From positions 667,438,802 through 667,502,801 of the forward strand of contig CM042690.1 of assembly GCA_023614405.1 (NCBI GenBank): DNA of 64,000 bases, written 5' to 3'. The notes beneath the pieces are model-generated. The model saw only the letters and a list, made by a program, of their open reading frames with translations, had not been told where the DNA came from and made no database searches. This DNA comes from Avena insularis. Taxonomy: Eukaryota > Streptophyta > Magnoliopsida > Poales > Poaceae. Both the position numbers and the translations under genes were made by a program. This document shows, one piece after another, positions 1 through 13,308 of this stretch (positions within the stretch are counted from its first letter, which is position 1; each line of letters starts with the position of its first letter).

Positions 1-119
1 GCATGTCACAACGATGGTTGATTGTTGTGGAGGTGTGTTAATTTGCATTACGTTTATGCACATGCCACTAAATCATTTTGGAAATGTAGCAAAATCAGAA
101 AACTGATGTGTAGTATGGA

Positions 120-410
120 CTAGAATCTAGTTTTGCAACCGCCTCCTGGAATATATGGAAGCAAAGGAATGCCCTTATTTTTGATAATGCCACACCTACT
201 ATTAGTGCTTGGTCTTTTTCTTTTAAAAGAGACCTCTTCCTTCTCTCTTACAGAATGAAGGATGATCTGAATTCTTATCTTATAGCCTGGCTAGACGCTT
301 TGTAACTCTCTTTGGGCTAAGCCCTCTTGTACACCCCCTCTCTTGTAAATATTTTATCTCTTTAATAAAACTTACTGTCAGGGCCTCCCCTACAGTTTTC
401 AGCTAAAAAA
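120..410 (+). mobile_element. 5'-truncated LINE, 3' end only
   Basis: From about 123 to 305 the + strand reads as the C-terminal tail of a plant non-LTR retrotransposon polyprotein. It contains the WNIWKQRNALIF segment that follows the zf-RVT domain in such proteins and stops at 303-305. A short 3' UTR follows with a TTTAATAAAA signal near 361 and a short A-run at 405-410. It lies in an intron of the helicase gene, in the same orientation. The 5' boundary is uncertain. The family assignment is from memory of plant LINE C-termini. Confidence 0.7.
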
Positions 411-765
411 GGTTAGTATATTTATATAGTTGTTTGGTTTAATTAATTTGAGGATGCCACTTGTGTATAACTGATGGCTGAGGCTATTTAGAGAATAGTA
501 ACTGTAGAGATAGACATACAACTATACATGTCTTCATCATTTTGGGAACTTAATAAATCAGCTGCATTTTGCATGCAGTTGCATTAAGAACTATACAGGA
601 AATCAAATTCTATAACTGGTGCCATTTATGGTTTCTCAGTTTTAAATCGTGTCATCCGGTGTCAAGTTGGTTAACTATTGGAGGGATGTATAAATGTGTG
701 GTAGCGTGTACCAGCAACTGATAAGGACCAATGCATTGTTTCTAACAATGGCATTTTTGTTGCAG

Positions 766-3700
766 GATTCTGAAAATGATACTATTTACCATTCAGAGCT
801 CTTCACACTGACAAAGAAGATGGCAAGAGGAACACCTACAAAAATATCTTTTAATATACCGATCTTTGAGCCTCATCCGCCACAATACTATATCCGAGCC
901 ATATCAGACTCCTGGTTGCATGCAGAATCACTCTTTACCGTCTCTTTTCACAATCTTACCTTGCCACAGGTGAATTAGCAATAGCTTACATTGTTTACAT
1001 CTGACTACCATATGCTGAATTCTGCATGTGTTTCCTGCAGACACAAATAACACACACTGAACTTTTGGACTTGAAACCTCTTCCACTTAGCGCTCTTGGC
1101 AACAGAGCGTATGAAGATTTGTACAGATTTACCCATTTCAATCCGATACAAACACAGGTACATTTTGGATTCCATTTATTTTTTGCTTTGGCTGTCCATG
1201 CTATGTCAGCATGCTAATACTTAGTGTAATACACTACATAACATTCTAGTTAAATGTATTTGATTCTTCAATTCAAGATTGGTCTAGCAATTATCAATCT
1301 GTTTCTACTGGCTGTAAGTGGACAAATGTTGATTTTTTTTGCTGTTTGATGGCTGCTGCATGCACTGTTTATGTCTGTGGATTCCAGCTTAACGTATATT
1401 TTCTTCTTTTTTTTCGAAAAGGGGAGTATAACCCCGGCCTCTGCATCGGTTGATGCACACAGCCTTTCCTCTTATACTTGCTGTCCTGATGCTTTTGTTT
1501 TCCAGGCTTTCCATGTTCTTTATCATACTGATACCAATGTACTCCTGGGAGCTCCAACAGGGAGTGGCAAGACGATTTCTGCAGAACTAGCAATGCTTCA
1601 TCTTTTTAACACTCAACCAGACATGAAGGTTTGTTTATTAATCTCCTGTGTAAATCTAAGATTGTTTGTGGCATTGATTTGTTTTGACACCTTTTTAGGT
1701 AGTTTACATTGCTCCTCTAAAGGCTATAGTGCGAGAACGAATGAATGATTGGAGAAAACGGCTTGTCACTCAGCTTGGGAAGAAAATGGTATGTAGCATT
1801 CCATCTTCTTTTCCGCCACATCAATCTGCATACTGCATGATTTTACTGATGTTATGCTGTTGCAGGTTGAGATGACTGGTGACTTTACACCAGATATGGT
1901 GGCCCTATTATCAGCTGATATCATAATTTCTACCCCTGAAAAGTGGGATGGGATTAGTCGCAGTTGGCACAGTAGAAGCTATGTTATGAAGGTCTAGATT
2001 GTTTCTAGCTATTTTCTATTTTGCTTCATTTCTGTAGATTACATGTTATATATATTTATTTTAACTTAGTAATAACCTGTTAAACTTGCTGCTAGGTTGG
2101 ACTCATGATATTAGACGAGATACATCTTCTTGGAGCGGACCGTGGGCCTATTCTTGAGGTATCAATTCTGGAAGCACAATTTGATAAATGCTTGTACTAA
2201 AGTTAGACTATACTTCCTATGGACTCGACTCATGTTGAGATCTTAACATATCTTATTGCCTCTAACGTAACTTCATTTACTTGTACTAATCTCAACATCA
2301 TATAACATGTTGTCTTTTGCATTGATTCACCTTGATACCATTTCGCCTGTTGTGTTTATTCTTCTTTGGAGATGTATTTTTCACAATTTTTTACAATTGC
2401 GGAGCTTCTGATTTCAGGTCATCGTATCAAGAATGCGATACATATCATCACAAACGGAACGTTCAATTCGCTTTGTTGGTTTATCAACAGCATTAGCCAA
2501 TGCTCGGTATGTTTCAGAGAAGCTTTGGCTTGCAATTCCCTCTATTCACTATTACATCAGAATATCCTTATCTACTCAATAGATTTGAAGAGCTGTCTAT
2601 GTGCTTCATGGGTATTTGCATTAGGGATTTTCCCATGCAGCAGCGATGTCATGTTGTCGTACATGCACCAGTGGTAAATTGTATCTGGCAAGTGGCTAGT
2701 TTTCTCTCGAACAATGGCCAGTGGCTAGTTACCCCTGGCTATTAGAATCCTGATTGATTAGTTTGAAGTGTTAAACTTATTAAAGAAAACCTCATGACAT
2801 GAATGACAGAAATGTGGGGGACACATGTTTTGTATGCTCCTATCAATTTAGAAGTGATGTTTGAGGTTTTAATAAATATTTTCATTTTTTTTGTGGGTTT
2901 ACATTGTGCAAAAACATGTGTAATAGCCAAAAGAATAGTAGAAAGCATGTCCATTTGGGAGCTGTACAAAATAGAAGAGTGATGAATGACTAATATAGGT
3001 AGAGCACACAGAAATACAATTTTTTTGCACAGTATTTTGCTAGTACACATGTTTTTATATGATATTGTACATCTGTGTTTTTTCCGCCTTGGAGCATGTG
3101 ATGCGCATACATATATCACTTCAACTTGAGCCCAGGCTCAGTGACTGGAACATTTTTCCTCTATTGGCTGATTGCTTGTATTTATCACAATACTTCAGTG
3201 ACTTGGCTGATTGGTTGGGCGTCAGAGATGATGGTCTATTTAATTTCAAGCCTAGTGTGAGGCCCGTACCTCTTGAAGTACATATTCAGGTAAGTGGGAT
3301 TTCAGTTTCCTTAAATCTCTCGTGTGGTTCAGTAACATAACTTTTTCAGGAAAACGCAATGACATTGCGTTTCTTTTCATTGCAAAGGAGAGTTTTGGAG
3401 TACAATCCACCGAGTAGGTGGGATTACAAAGCTTGAATCATCTCGCTTATTACAAGAAAAGGAAAAAACCCTCAGTGAACGTCCCAATCTGTTTGGATGA
3501 GGACCCGGAGGCCGAGCGCTCCTGCCCTCGCCCACAACACCGCTTCATCCCGGATCCTCGCATTGAGCTGGGGGACTGAGGGGCGCTCCTTGTCGAAGAG
3601 GCATGCGTTTCGCTGCTTCCAGATCATCCAAGCGACGAGTAACGTAGCCGAGGCGAAACCCTTGCGCATAGGTTTGGGAGTGGCGCGCTTGGCTGAAATC

Positions 3701-6700
3701 CACCAGTCATATAGCGTGAGCTCGTCCTCAGGTGGCCTATGGGGGATTCGCAGCCACGCAAGCGTGTCGTACCAAATCTGCCTAGAGAAGGGGCATTGGA
3801 CGAGCAGATGTTGCATCGACTCGAAACCCTGGTCGCAGAGAAAGCACCGTGGGTGGTAATCAAGCTGGTGTCGCTGTCGCCGCTCCGCAGTCCAGCATCG
3901 ATCCTTGTTGGCTAACCAGATGAAGAACTTGACGCGGGGTGGCGCCCAGGTTCTCCAAATGAGCCTCCAGGTGTGGCAGACTATGGATCCATGGAAGGAT
4001 GCAAGGTAGCAAGACTTAGCCGTGTAGGTGCCGCTAGGGTTCCATTTCCAGATCAGCTGATCTGGTTGATCATTGAGCGTCATGTGTTGAACCTGGCGCC
4101 AGATGCGCAAGTATTGCCCAATCTCATCGATGCCGACGACGCCGTGGATGTCACGAGCCCAGTTGTGGTTGAGGAGCCCCTCCGCGACGGTCCTCTGCTT
4201 CCGTCTTTGTTTGGGGACACAGGCATAGAGCTGAGGGGCTAATTCACCGATGGATTTGCCATTAATCCATCGGTCTTCCCAGAACTTGCCGGTGCGCCCG
4301 TCTCCAATGATCCAGTGGGTGGAGGCGAAGAACATGTCTCTCTCTTGTTTGGAGGTCTGTAGATCGAGCCCACTCCAAGCTCGCCCAGGGTCCGTTTTGC
4401 TGTACCAGAGCCAACGAAGCCGTAGGGCCAGACCAGCCCTCTCCATATCCTGGATGCCGAGCCCACCATGGGACAGAGGCCGGCAAACAGCGCCCCAGCT
4501 AACGTGGCAGTGCCCTCCACTTGCTTCGGCGCGCCCCTCCCATAAGAATCCTCTTTCCACCTTCTCAAACATTTTGATGGTCTTCTTGGTGGGGCGAATT
4601 GCCATAATTTGGTGGATTGACATGGCATTCAGCACAGATTTAACGAGCGCGAGCTGCCCAGCCTTATTCATCAGGCGAGATTTCCAAGTGGGGAGCTTTC
4701 CCGCTGCCTTGTTGACAAGTGGCTGCATTTGTGTGCTGGTGGGCTGTCGTAACGTGAGCGGAATCCCAAGATAGGAAAGCGGTAGCTCCGCGATCTGGCA
4801 GCCAAGTGTGCCAGAGACCATCGCTGCATCCTCCGGCGTGCAGTTGAGCATTGTGGCCGAGCTTTTTATGTAGTTCACTCTCAGGCCAGACGCTCTGCCA
4901 AAAAGCTCCAAGATCGCCTTGACTGCATCAATGTCAAGCGGGGTTGGGTGGCAAAACAGGGCCACATCATCGGCGTAGAGGGAGATCACCGGTATAGGAC
5001 GTCGAGGGTGGAGTGGTTGGAGGATGCCCAGCTCGGCGGCGCGCAAGGTGAGACGCCCAAGGATATCCACGGCGAGAACAAACAGCTGCGGGGAGAGGGG
5101 ATCCCCCTGCCTCAGCCCCCTCCTGTGCCAAATCGGTGGTCCAGGTTCACCATTCAGCAGCACCCTCGTGTTGGCGGAGGAGAGTAGGATGGCGAGCAGG
5201 TCCAGAAACTTGTCGCCAAACCCGTAGCGACGCAGGACCTCAAAGAGGAACGACCAGGAGATGGTGTCAAAAGCCTTTGCTAGATCCAATTTCAGCAATA
5301 CCCTTGGCAAGCGCAGCTGGTGGAGCAGACGCATCGACTGTCGGACCAGCATAAAGTTGTCGTGCAGGCATCTACCAGCGATGAACGCGTTTTGGTTCTT
5401 GCTCACCAAGTTGTCGAGCCTCGGCGCGAGACGAAGTGAGAGGATCTTGGCAGCCACCTTCCCAACCAAATGTACCAGGCTGATGGGGCGATAATCTCCA
5501 AGCAATTGCGCGTCCGGTCGCTTGGGGAGGAGGGTTAACAGTGCTTGATTCAGCCGGTGGAAGCCCCTTCCTCGTAAGGCATCAAGCTGGCGGAAGACCG
5601 CGAGGAAGTCCTGTTTCACGATTGGCCAGCAAGCCTGGAGGAACTCAGCTGTGAATCCGTCAGGGCCAGGCGCTTACGCGCCGGCAGACGTCGGATTGCG
5701 CCCCATATTTCCTCTTCAGTGAAATCAGCATCAAGGCCAAGTAGGTCTTCGGTCGGTGCAATCAGGTCATCGAGGTTTAGTGTGCACTCACGATCTATAC
5801 CACAGCCCAACAGATTGTCAAAATGTGAGAAGGCAGCCTCGGCCATGTCAGTCTGCTCCGTCAGCACGCGATCCTCAACCACAAGGCTATGCACCCTGTT
5901 CTTTTGCCTGCGGTAGGAACACTGTAGGTGGAAGAACGTCGTGTTCGCGTCTCCGTCCTTGAGCGTGGCGATCCGTGCACGCTGGCGAGCGATGGTGCGC
6001 TCCAGAGACGCATACCCAAGGTAGCATCGTTTAAGAGTCTTGTGCAGCCAAGTTTCGTGAGGCGTCAGGGTCCTGTCCTCCTGGGCCTTGTCAAACCTGA
6101 GGATGATCTCTCTAGAGATAGCCATCTTGTGACGAATGTTCCCGACAGATTTTGCGCTCCAGCTAGAGAGCTTCCTGGCCGTAGCCTGCATTCTGCAAGC
6201 AAGGCGAAGGTAGGGGTCTGGGCAGTTCACCGATTGCCAGGCCTCAGCCACCGTATTCTCCAGTAGTCACTTTCATGATGGCATAGCTTATCTTTCGCCA
6301 AGAAGATGCACTCGTCCATTACTTTCTTGAAATATATTTCTAATCAACATACTATTTATCAGCTCTTGTGCATTCTTGGATGGCTTTCCTTTTTTTCCCC
6401 AATGTAATCGTTAGTTATCTGTTACTTTAGAGAGAGGGAGAGAGAAGAACTATTTCCAGTTCCATATTTCGTGGATAGCCAATTATTTATTTGTTTGTTA
6501 CATGTTTTGATTTAGCACAGCTTGGAAAAGCTTTTGCAGTTTGCATCATGAGTTCATATTGCCTTTTTTTCCACGAACAGGGATATCCTGGGAAGTTTTA
6601 CTGCCCGAGAATGAATAGCATGAATAAACCAGCATATGCAGCCATATGCACTCATTCACCTGATAAACCAGTTCTCATTTTTGTGTCGTCACGTCGACAG

Positions 6701-9700
6701 ACAAGACTTACAGCTCTTGATCTCATTCAGGTAGAATGCTGGTTTGTTTTTTTGGCACTAAGCAAGTATATTAGTATGTAATAGCTGCTATCTTATATGT
6801 TTGCTCACCTGCTGTATTCTATATCACAGCTTGCGGCATCTGATGAGAAACCAAGGCAGTTCCTCAGCATAGAAGACAACTCTCTAGACATGGTTCTTTC
6901 ACAAGTCACCGATAATAATTTGAGACACACGCTTCAGTTTGGAATAGGTCTGCATCATGCGGGTCTAAATGATAGAGATAGATCCCTGGTTGAGGAACTC
7001 TTTTCAAACAACAAGATTCAGGTGTGGTCTTTGGTAACTGAATTTCCTGCTAACATGTTCTTTACTTCCAGTATGGTTACCACAGTCTCTTTTAGGACCA
7101 CGTAATCACATACTTGAGCAAAGTGTATTTTTTTTCAGGTACTGGTATGTACTAGCACACTGGCTTGGGGTGTCAATCTTCCAGCTCACCTGGTCATAAT
7201 CAAGGTGACACAATGCTTCCAATTTTCGTCATCTTGAGTGGTCCTTTGCTTGAGCACTCATTCCATTTTTTTTTTTGTAGGGAACTGAATACTATGATGG
7301 GAAAACAAAAAGATATGTTGATTATGTTATTACAGATATTCTGCAAATGATGGGTCGTGCAGGCCGGCCACAGTATGACCAACATGGCAAAGCTGTTATT
7401 CTTGTTCATGAACCAAAAAAGAGCTTCTATAAGAAGGTTGCATGTTACTTTGTCTATATGCTAATTTGTCTACCTAACAAACAGTTCGATGCATTTTCAT
7501 CTTGAGTTTAACGCTCGTTATTGTAATATTTTCAGTTCCTGTATGAACCGTTCCCCGTTGAAAGTAATCTGAGGGAGCACTTGCATGATCACATAAATGC
7601 AGAGATTGTTTCTAGCACAATTGGTAATAAAGAGGAGGCAATTATTTATCTTACCTGGACTTACCTATATCGCAGGCTGGTATTTATCTTGTTCTCTTTC
7701 CTAACTATGTTCTTGTAACTTATAATCAACTTGCAAAAGTTATGTACAGATGCACGTCTTACACGACTTCAGATAATTTTTTCATTGTTCTAAATTAATT
7801 TCTATTTATTTATCCACTATTGAGGGTGTTTTTTTCACTGTCCAAACCATAACTATTATGGATAATACTTTACAATTAACGTACACATGTAGCGATATAT
7901 ACAGCTGTCTTATTATCATATTGGTGAAAACCTGTTGTACCAGCCCTTTAAAATATTAAGCTAAAATGAAATGAAAATATTTATTCAGATCCTATGATAC
8001 AAGTGCTTCATTGCATCGTTATGAAATTCTGTTGCAGCTGTATGCAACTTATGCAATGTCTGTATGGCAGGTTGTTAACCCATCGTACTATGGATTGGAA
8101 GATACTGAAACATATACCTTGAATTCTTACCTCTCGAGGTGATAAAATGATAACTTCAAGCTTAGTCCTACCACTAGCTTTAACATCACATGACATACTG
8201 TCTATCCCATTTGGTATAAACAGGTTAGTGGAAACTACATTTGAAGATCTCGAAGACAGTGGATGCATAAAAGTGGATGACCATTCTGTACAGTCCTTGA
8301 TTTTGGGGAAAATAGCTTCACAATATTACCTTAGTTACCTTACCGTCTCAATGTTTGGGTCAAATATTGGTCCCAAGACATCACTGGAAGTAAGTAAAAT
8401 GGATGCCTTATTTGCTTGGAAGTTCTTTATTTCGCTTTGCTTGTAGTGCCAGTTGATTTGGATAGGTAGATAATTAAGAGCTCTGACTACTTTGTAGGCC
8501 TTTGTGCACATACTATCGGCTGCAGCTGAATTTGACGAGCTTCCTGTGCGTCACAATGAGGTATTTTTCCCTATCACCCCTTCTATTCCAATAACCAATC
8601 AACCCTCCCATTTTTATAGAATGATTGAACATGTATTGTAGTACTTCGACAAATCCTATCAGTCCTTGACATGGAATTAATTAAAACGAAAAAAATGCTA
8701 TAAGACGTTCCAAATCCATGGCATTTGCTCTGCATTGCAATAATTTTGTGTATTTGGTTCTGTGAAATGAACATGAGAGATAGACACAGGGAGACTAGAG
8801 GTGTGCATCTGCATGTATATACCAGATAGATAGGTTCTCAATGGTATGATGCATCACACCCATGTGCACAACACTTTTGAGTTTGCAATTTAAGGAGTAT
8901 CCATGGAGCTGGCGTAGGATATACCATTGGGAGGTTGGTAGGTGAAATCTCTCTTTAGCCCTTGTGTGTACTGCACATTCACAGCATGATATCCCCAAAA
9001 CGTCCAGTTGTGATAAAAGAAAATTCATCTGATGCAAATATTCTGCCACGGCCTACCAGAAAGGCCAGAAAACAGGACACGTGGTACAGCTTAACACTAG
9101 AGGTACCCAAGTTGTTAGCAGTTCACAACACACACACAATGGCATAACATAACTTTCATGTGGTCTCTCCCTAAGTCAAATAATACTATAATAATGGTGT
9201 GCTATGTGGTGGCAAGTGTGTCTCAGGAAAGCCTCAAATTTAGAGTGTGCCAGAGCAAATGTGACGAATTTAGAGTCTCTTGTAGCCAATTTTGCTATAC
9301 AAAGAATATGCCTTTTTTTTATCTTTTTGTAGTCAATTGTATACTGTGTTGGAGGTGGAAAACTGCCATACATCCAGCACATAAAAATATTGTGATCTTA
9401 CATCTTAGTATAATACCCTAAATTTGAATGGATCTCCTGGTTCAGGATAACTTGAATCGAGCACTCTGCGAGAAGGTCCCTTATTCAGTTGACCAGCACC
9501 GCCTCGATGACCCACATGTTAAGGCTAATCTACTCTTCCAGGTAAGGGAGTTAAACCCATGATTTGAATACTGTGCACTTTATTACCAGCATTTCCATTT
9601 TGACAATGTACAACGAGGTTCTAAGGACCTTTCCCTTTTTATTTCTGCCTTGCAGGCACACTTCTCCAGAGCAGAATTACCAATTAGTGACTATATCACC

Positions 9701-12557
9701 GACTTGAAGTCAATTCTTGATCAGAGCATACGTATTATACAGGCTATGATTGACGTTTGTGCCAACAGTGGATGGCTTTCAAGTGCATTGACTTGTATGC
9801 ATCTCTTACAAATGATCATACAGGTAATTTCTGTAGATTCATTTTTTTTTCATTTTAATGATTTGTGGTAGTTAAGTCCTGTACGGAAGAATCACATTGT
9901 ACGAACTCCAAAATAGCTATATTTTTCTCAATTGAACATTTACCTTTACCAGGGTCTCTGGTTTGAGAGAGATTCATCACTCTGGATGTTACCATCCATG
10001 AATGATAATCTTCTAGAGCATCTTAAAGGTAGAGGATTTTCAACAATTCCGAGCTTGCTAGATCGTTCCCGTGAAGAATTACGTAAGCTGCTTCAACCGT
10101 TTGCTGAATCAGAGCTGTATCAGGTACTACTTTGGAGTTTGATCACACCGCCTTTGGGGGAACACTCTTTTGAAGAACAATTTATTTTCCTAGTGATCTT
10201 AGAAAATAGGTTGTTAGCAGTACGTATCTGTATGCCTACCTTTGCCTGCTTCTTTTCCTCGCAGTCAAGTGGAAATACAAATAGAACAGGTCCATTTTTC
10301 TCTAATCTGAAGTTGATTCTTGTGAAATCACAACTACCCTAAGATTATGTTGTTCTTAATGTTTTTGAGAATGAAAAAGAAGTGCTATGCTATTCAAATT
10401 TAGTGAGAATATTATTTGTGTTAGGCTCAGCCGCTTATGCTTTGTGTCCCCAAGAGTTTCTAACTTCATGATCATATTGTAGCGGCAAACATATGGAACA
10501 AAAGTGTCATACGGAGTAGAAAACTTAGGTTTTCATGTTGGGTGCTGCAAGTCACCCTCTAGTTTCTTTAGTTTTTATCTACGACTTGAATTTGGGAGAC
10601 ACCTTTAGAACTTGTATCACTGGATAGTTTATGTCATCTGTGTCATTGGTATAGTAGGCTCATACTCCCAGATGGAAATGACAACCATGTTTTGAATATT
10701 ATGTTTGCATTATGCAGGATCTGCAACATTTCCCTCGCCTCGGTGTAAACGTTAAGTTGCAGAATGAAGTTAAGGAGCAGTCAAAACCTCCAATGTTGAA
10801 CATCAGAATGCAAATAAAAAATTCACGGCGGTCATCAAGAGCATTTTCCCCTAAATTCCCCAAGGTCAGTGACTGTAAAATTGCATGATCTTGTACATTA
10901 CCCGTTGTCAAACACATGGCATTGTATGATTGGACCAGACTGCTACTTCCCTGTAATCACATTAAAGAAAGTACCAGCTCTAATCTCTTGCTCTCTATAG
11001 ATATGTTAACTTTTGTCTATTTATGGCCTCCAGTGAAATACTTTGGTTATAGTGCTTTCTAATAATACACTTGGAAAAGTACTCCCTCCGTCCCAAAATA
11101 AGTGACTTGAGTTTGTCTAGATTCGCATGTACTTATATACTAAAACGTGTCTAGATACATCCGAATCTAGACAAACCCACATCACTTTATCTTGGGACGG
11201 AGGGAGTAGTATGATTTGCCAGGAAAACCTAATGGTTTTATGTACCTTTGGTTGATCTATACAATTTTGCAAATACCAGTGGTCAAGTATAAATAGTTCA
11301 CCGTGTGGATTCCATGGGTGACATATACTGCAGGTGCAGCAGGGAGTAACTTCAGAAAAACACGTTTGGCATCTGACTTGTACATAGATTTATGGTTGAA
11401 AGTGATACTTTTGAGAACTGTAATGTATTCTTCAGCAGTATACCAGTAATCCAGCATGACAAACATAGCCTACAAAGTTGGTATTTGGTATGAAGATCTC
11501 GATAAATGAAATTCACATGATGTTTTCAGTAATTATTGAAGATTTCTACTATTTTGTAAAAAATAAAAACTGCACACATTTGGCAAAAAAAATTGTGGAA
11601 ACGTATTTGGGTAGTTTGGGAGTTCGAAATTCTTACATAGTTCTCTGGTGGCCTAAGAAATTGTTTCTCATACTTGTTGTGCACACAATGTTTGTTTGAT
11701 AATAATTGACTATAACTACATTAGCTCTAATGTGGGTAATCCTCTTCAGTGTACTATTGCCTCTGGACTTTTTTAATTGATGAATGTTTGTGAAGTTTCA
11801 TAAATTCCATTTATCATTTAGCATTTCCATGCTGTTTTATGCAGGCGAAACAAGAAGCGTGGTGGTTGGTCCTGGGGAATGTTACAAGCTCGGAGCTATA
11901 TGGTCTGAAGAGAATAAGTTGTGCAGATCGTGTGCTTAACACTCGCATGGAATTGCCAAAGATCTTCAATGCCCAGGTAATAATGCCTCCCACATGTGAA
12001 TGAAGTTTGCTAAGCGAACCTCAATACGGATGTTTTGTTCTGCTCTTCAGTGACTTGATGTTTGTGCCCGAGGTTTTTCTAAAATTTTACTTAATCAACA
12101 ATAATAATTGAGTACCAAACTAAATGTGAGCCTTCAGTATGCTCGAGCCAACACGAAATGGCCAATATATTACGCTGCCTTTTTGCTGTTGCCATTACTT
12201 TGTTACTTAGAAAACAGAATGGAGGTTTGCAATGCTTCAGGTTTCTATATAAATGTTAAAACTGAAAAATATGCAGACCTAGTATGTCCATAAGCTCTTG
12301 GTGGATTCTGTCAGATTGCTGCCTAAACTTGCACCCGAGCATTATGTGTGACAGTTCTTTTTTTCAGTGTGTACATCATATCTGTCTGAGCTCCTGATTT
12401 ATCTTCACATTCGTGCCTAGACAATGACCTGCTCCTCCTCTTGAGAACTTTTAAATGTTTTGACGAGGGAATCTTCTTTCAGGAGACGAAGCTGATTGTG
12501 GTGTCAGATTGCTACCTTGGGTTTGATCAGGAGGTCTCTCTTGGGCATCTAGCATAA
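766..12557 (+). CDS. DExH14: DExH-box RNA helicase, ASCC3/DExH14 type (3' half; 5' part outside window)
   Basis: Orthologue of Arabidopsis DExH14 and animal ASCC3, a Ski2-like helicase with two RecA cassettes; animal ASCC3 acts in alkylation repair and ribosome quality control. Exons read: 766-969, 1041-1157, 1506-1628, 1699-1788, 1866-1991, 2096-2158, 2418-2506, 3199-3289, 6581-6730, 6830-7021, 7139-7204, 7281-7436, 7536-7679, 8071-8138, 8224-8389, 8498-8560, 9446-9541, 9656-9823, 9953-10123, 10718-10864, 11845-11976, 12483-12557 (TAA). All have GT-AG borders and phases join, giving 898 residues. Visible motifs of the second cassette: Walker [41 protein letters not shown] and [12 protein letters not shown]-terminal Sec63-like region ends in [11 protein letters not shown]. 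The first exon is the end of the first cassette's Sec63 part. The coding frame is intact; the intron 3290-6580 is enlarged by an antisense LINE. Confidence 0.95.
3342..6275 (-). mobile_element. LINE (non-LTR retrotransposon), 5'-truncated, inside helicase intron
   Basis: Antisense insertion filling most of the 3.3 kb intron 3290-6580. Read on the minus strand it has the region before the reverse transcriptase, the RT, a zf-RVT region, a 3' UTR, and a short A-run at about 3341-3347. No endonuclease domain is seen upstream, so the copy is 5'-truncated near 6275. I could not find a convincing target-site duplication. The host splice sites at 3289/3290 and 6580/6581 are outside the insertion and look normal. 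Confidence 0.9.
3472..6251 (-). pseudogene. LINE reverse transcriptase ORF with one frameshift
   Basis: Two overlapping minus-strand frames form one retrotransposon protein. Frame 1 (6251-5616, 211 aa) is the segment preceding RT. Frame 2 (5619-3472, 715 aa) has the RT fingers/palm, with [25 protein letters not shown] and the catalytic YADD. A zf-RVT-like Cys/His cluster follows ([20 protein letters not shown]). The frames change near 5660-5670, inside the conserved segment just before RT, consistent with loss of one base there. No other stop interrupts either part, so the copy looks fairly young. Without an endonuclease and with the frameshift it should not be autonomous. Confidence 0.88.
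11082..11206. mobile_element. Stowaway-like MITE in helicase intron
   Basis: About 125 bp with inverted ends CTCCCTCCGTCCC / GGGACGGAGGGAG, flanked by TA on both sides (11080-11081 and 11207-11208). The interior is itself nearly palindromic. Terminal sequence, TA target and size are those of Stowaway (Tc1/mariner-derived) MITEs of grasses. It lies in the intron 10865-11844 and does not touch the exons. Confidence 0.93.
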
Positions 12558-13067
12558 GTTGTCTGATTCTTCCACTGACTAGCAGAACTGCTATTGTTGA
12601 ACTCGGCTCCCAGTAATCCAGATACCAATCTCAAAATCGAGTCCATGCTCATCAGAGCCTTTTTGTGTTTAGTTGCTGTACAGGTTAACTTGATCACAGC
12701 TAATAACATCTCTCTCTTAATGTTTATATATGAATCGACATTTTAGTACTGTGAAGTGGTTTTGGCCTTCCCTCTACTTGTATATGTCTCTTTTGAAAGC
12801 AATGGACATATGTTATCATGTTCAGTTGTTGACATGCAGTAAATGATAGTACTCTGTTTACAATAGTCCCCATAAATGTGTGATGTAGTGATGATCCACT
12901 TTTTTCTTTTGCACGGCTCGGCTCCAGTTTGCAACGAATACTATGATCCTGCCTGGCTACCTTAGGATGCAAAAAAAGGAGTCCAAAATGGCGTCTCTTT
13001 CTCAGCCCTGCGTGCAGATAAGTCTGCTGGCGATCTATCCTGGATGGCCAGACTGGGGAGATATGTA
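12558..13067 (+). other. 3' flank of helicase gene
   Basis: Non-coding AT-rich sequence after the TAA at 12555-12557, probably containing the 3' UTR. No strong polyadenylation signal stands out, and no other gene is seen. Confidence 0.4.
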
Positions 13068-13308
13068 CTCCCTCCGTACCTTAAGGTGTATAGTTTTTTT
13101 GCACGAATATTAGCGCACAGGCTAGGAGGGTAAATTTCGAATATCCTAGGTGATTGACGTGATATAGAGGGAATATACGAAATCTGGGTATCCTCTCTCT
13201 CTTGATCGGATCAATTGTCTCCTAAATAAGAGGAACAAATCCTAAAATTCTCTATACATCTTATATTATAGAATTTTTCACAAAAAACTATATAAGAAAC
13301 AGAGGGAG
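13068..13308. mobile_element. Stowaway-type MITE, about 240 bp
   Basis: Begins CTCCCTCCGTACC after TA (13066-13067) and ends in GAGGGAG before TA (13309-13310). The inner part has imperfect inverted halves, for example a TATAGTTTTTTTGCACGAA-like start against a TTCACAAAAAACTATA-like end. Size and ends fit a longer Stowaway family. Confidence 0.8.
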
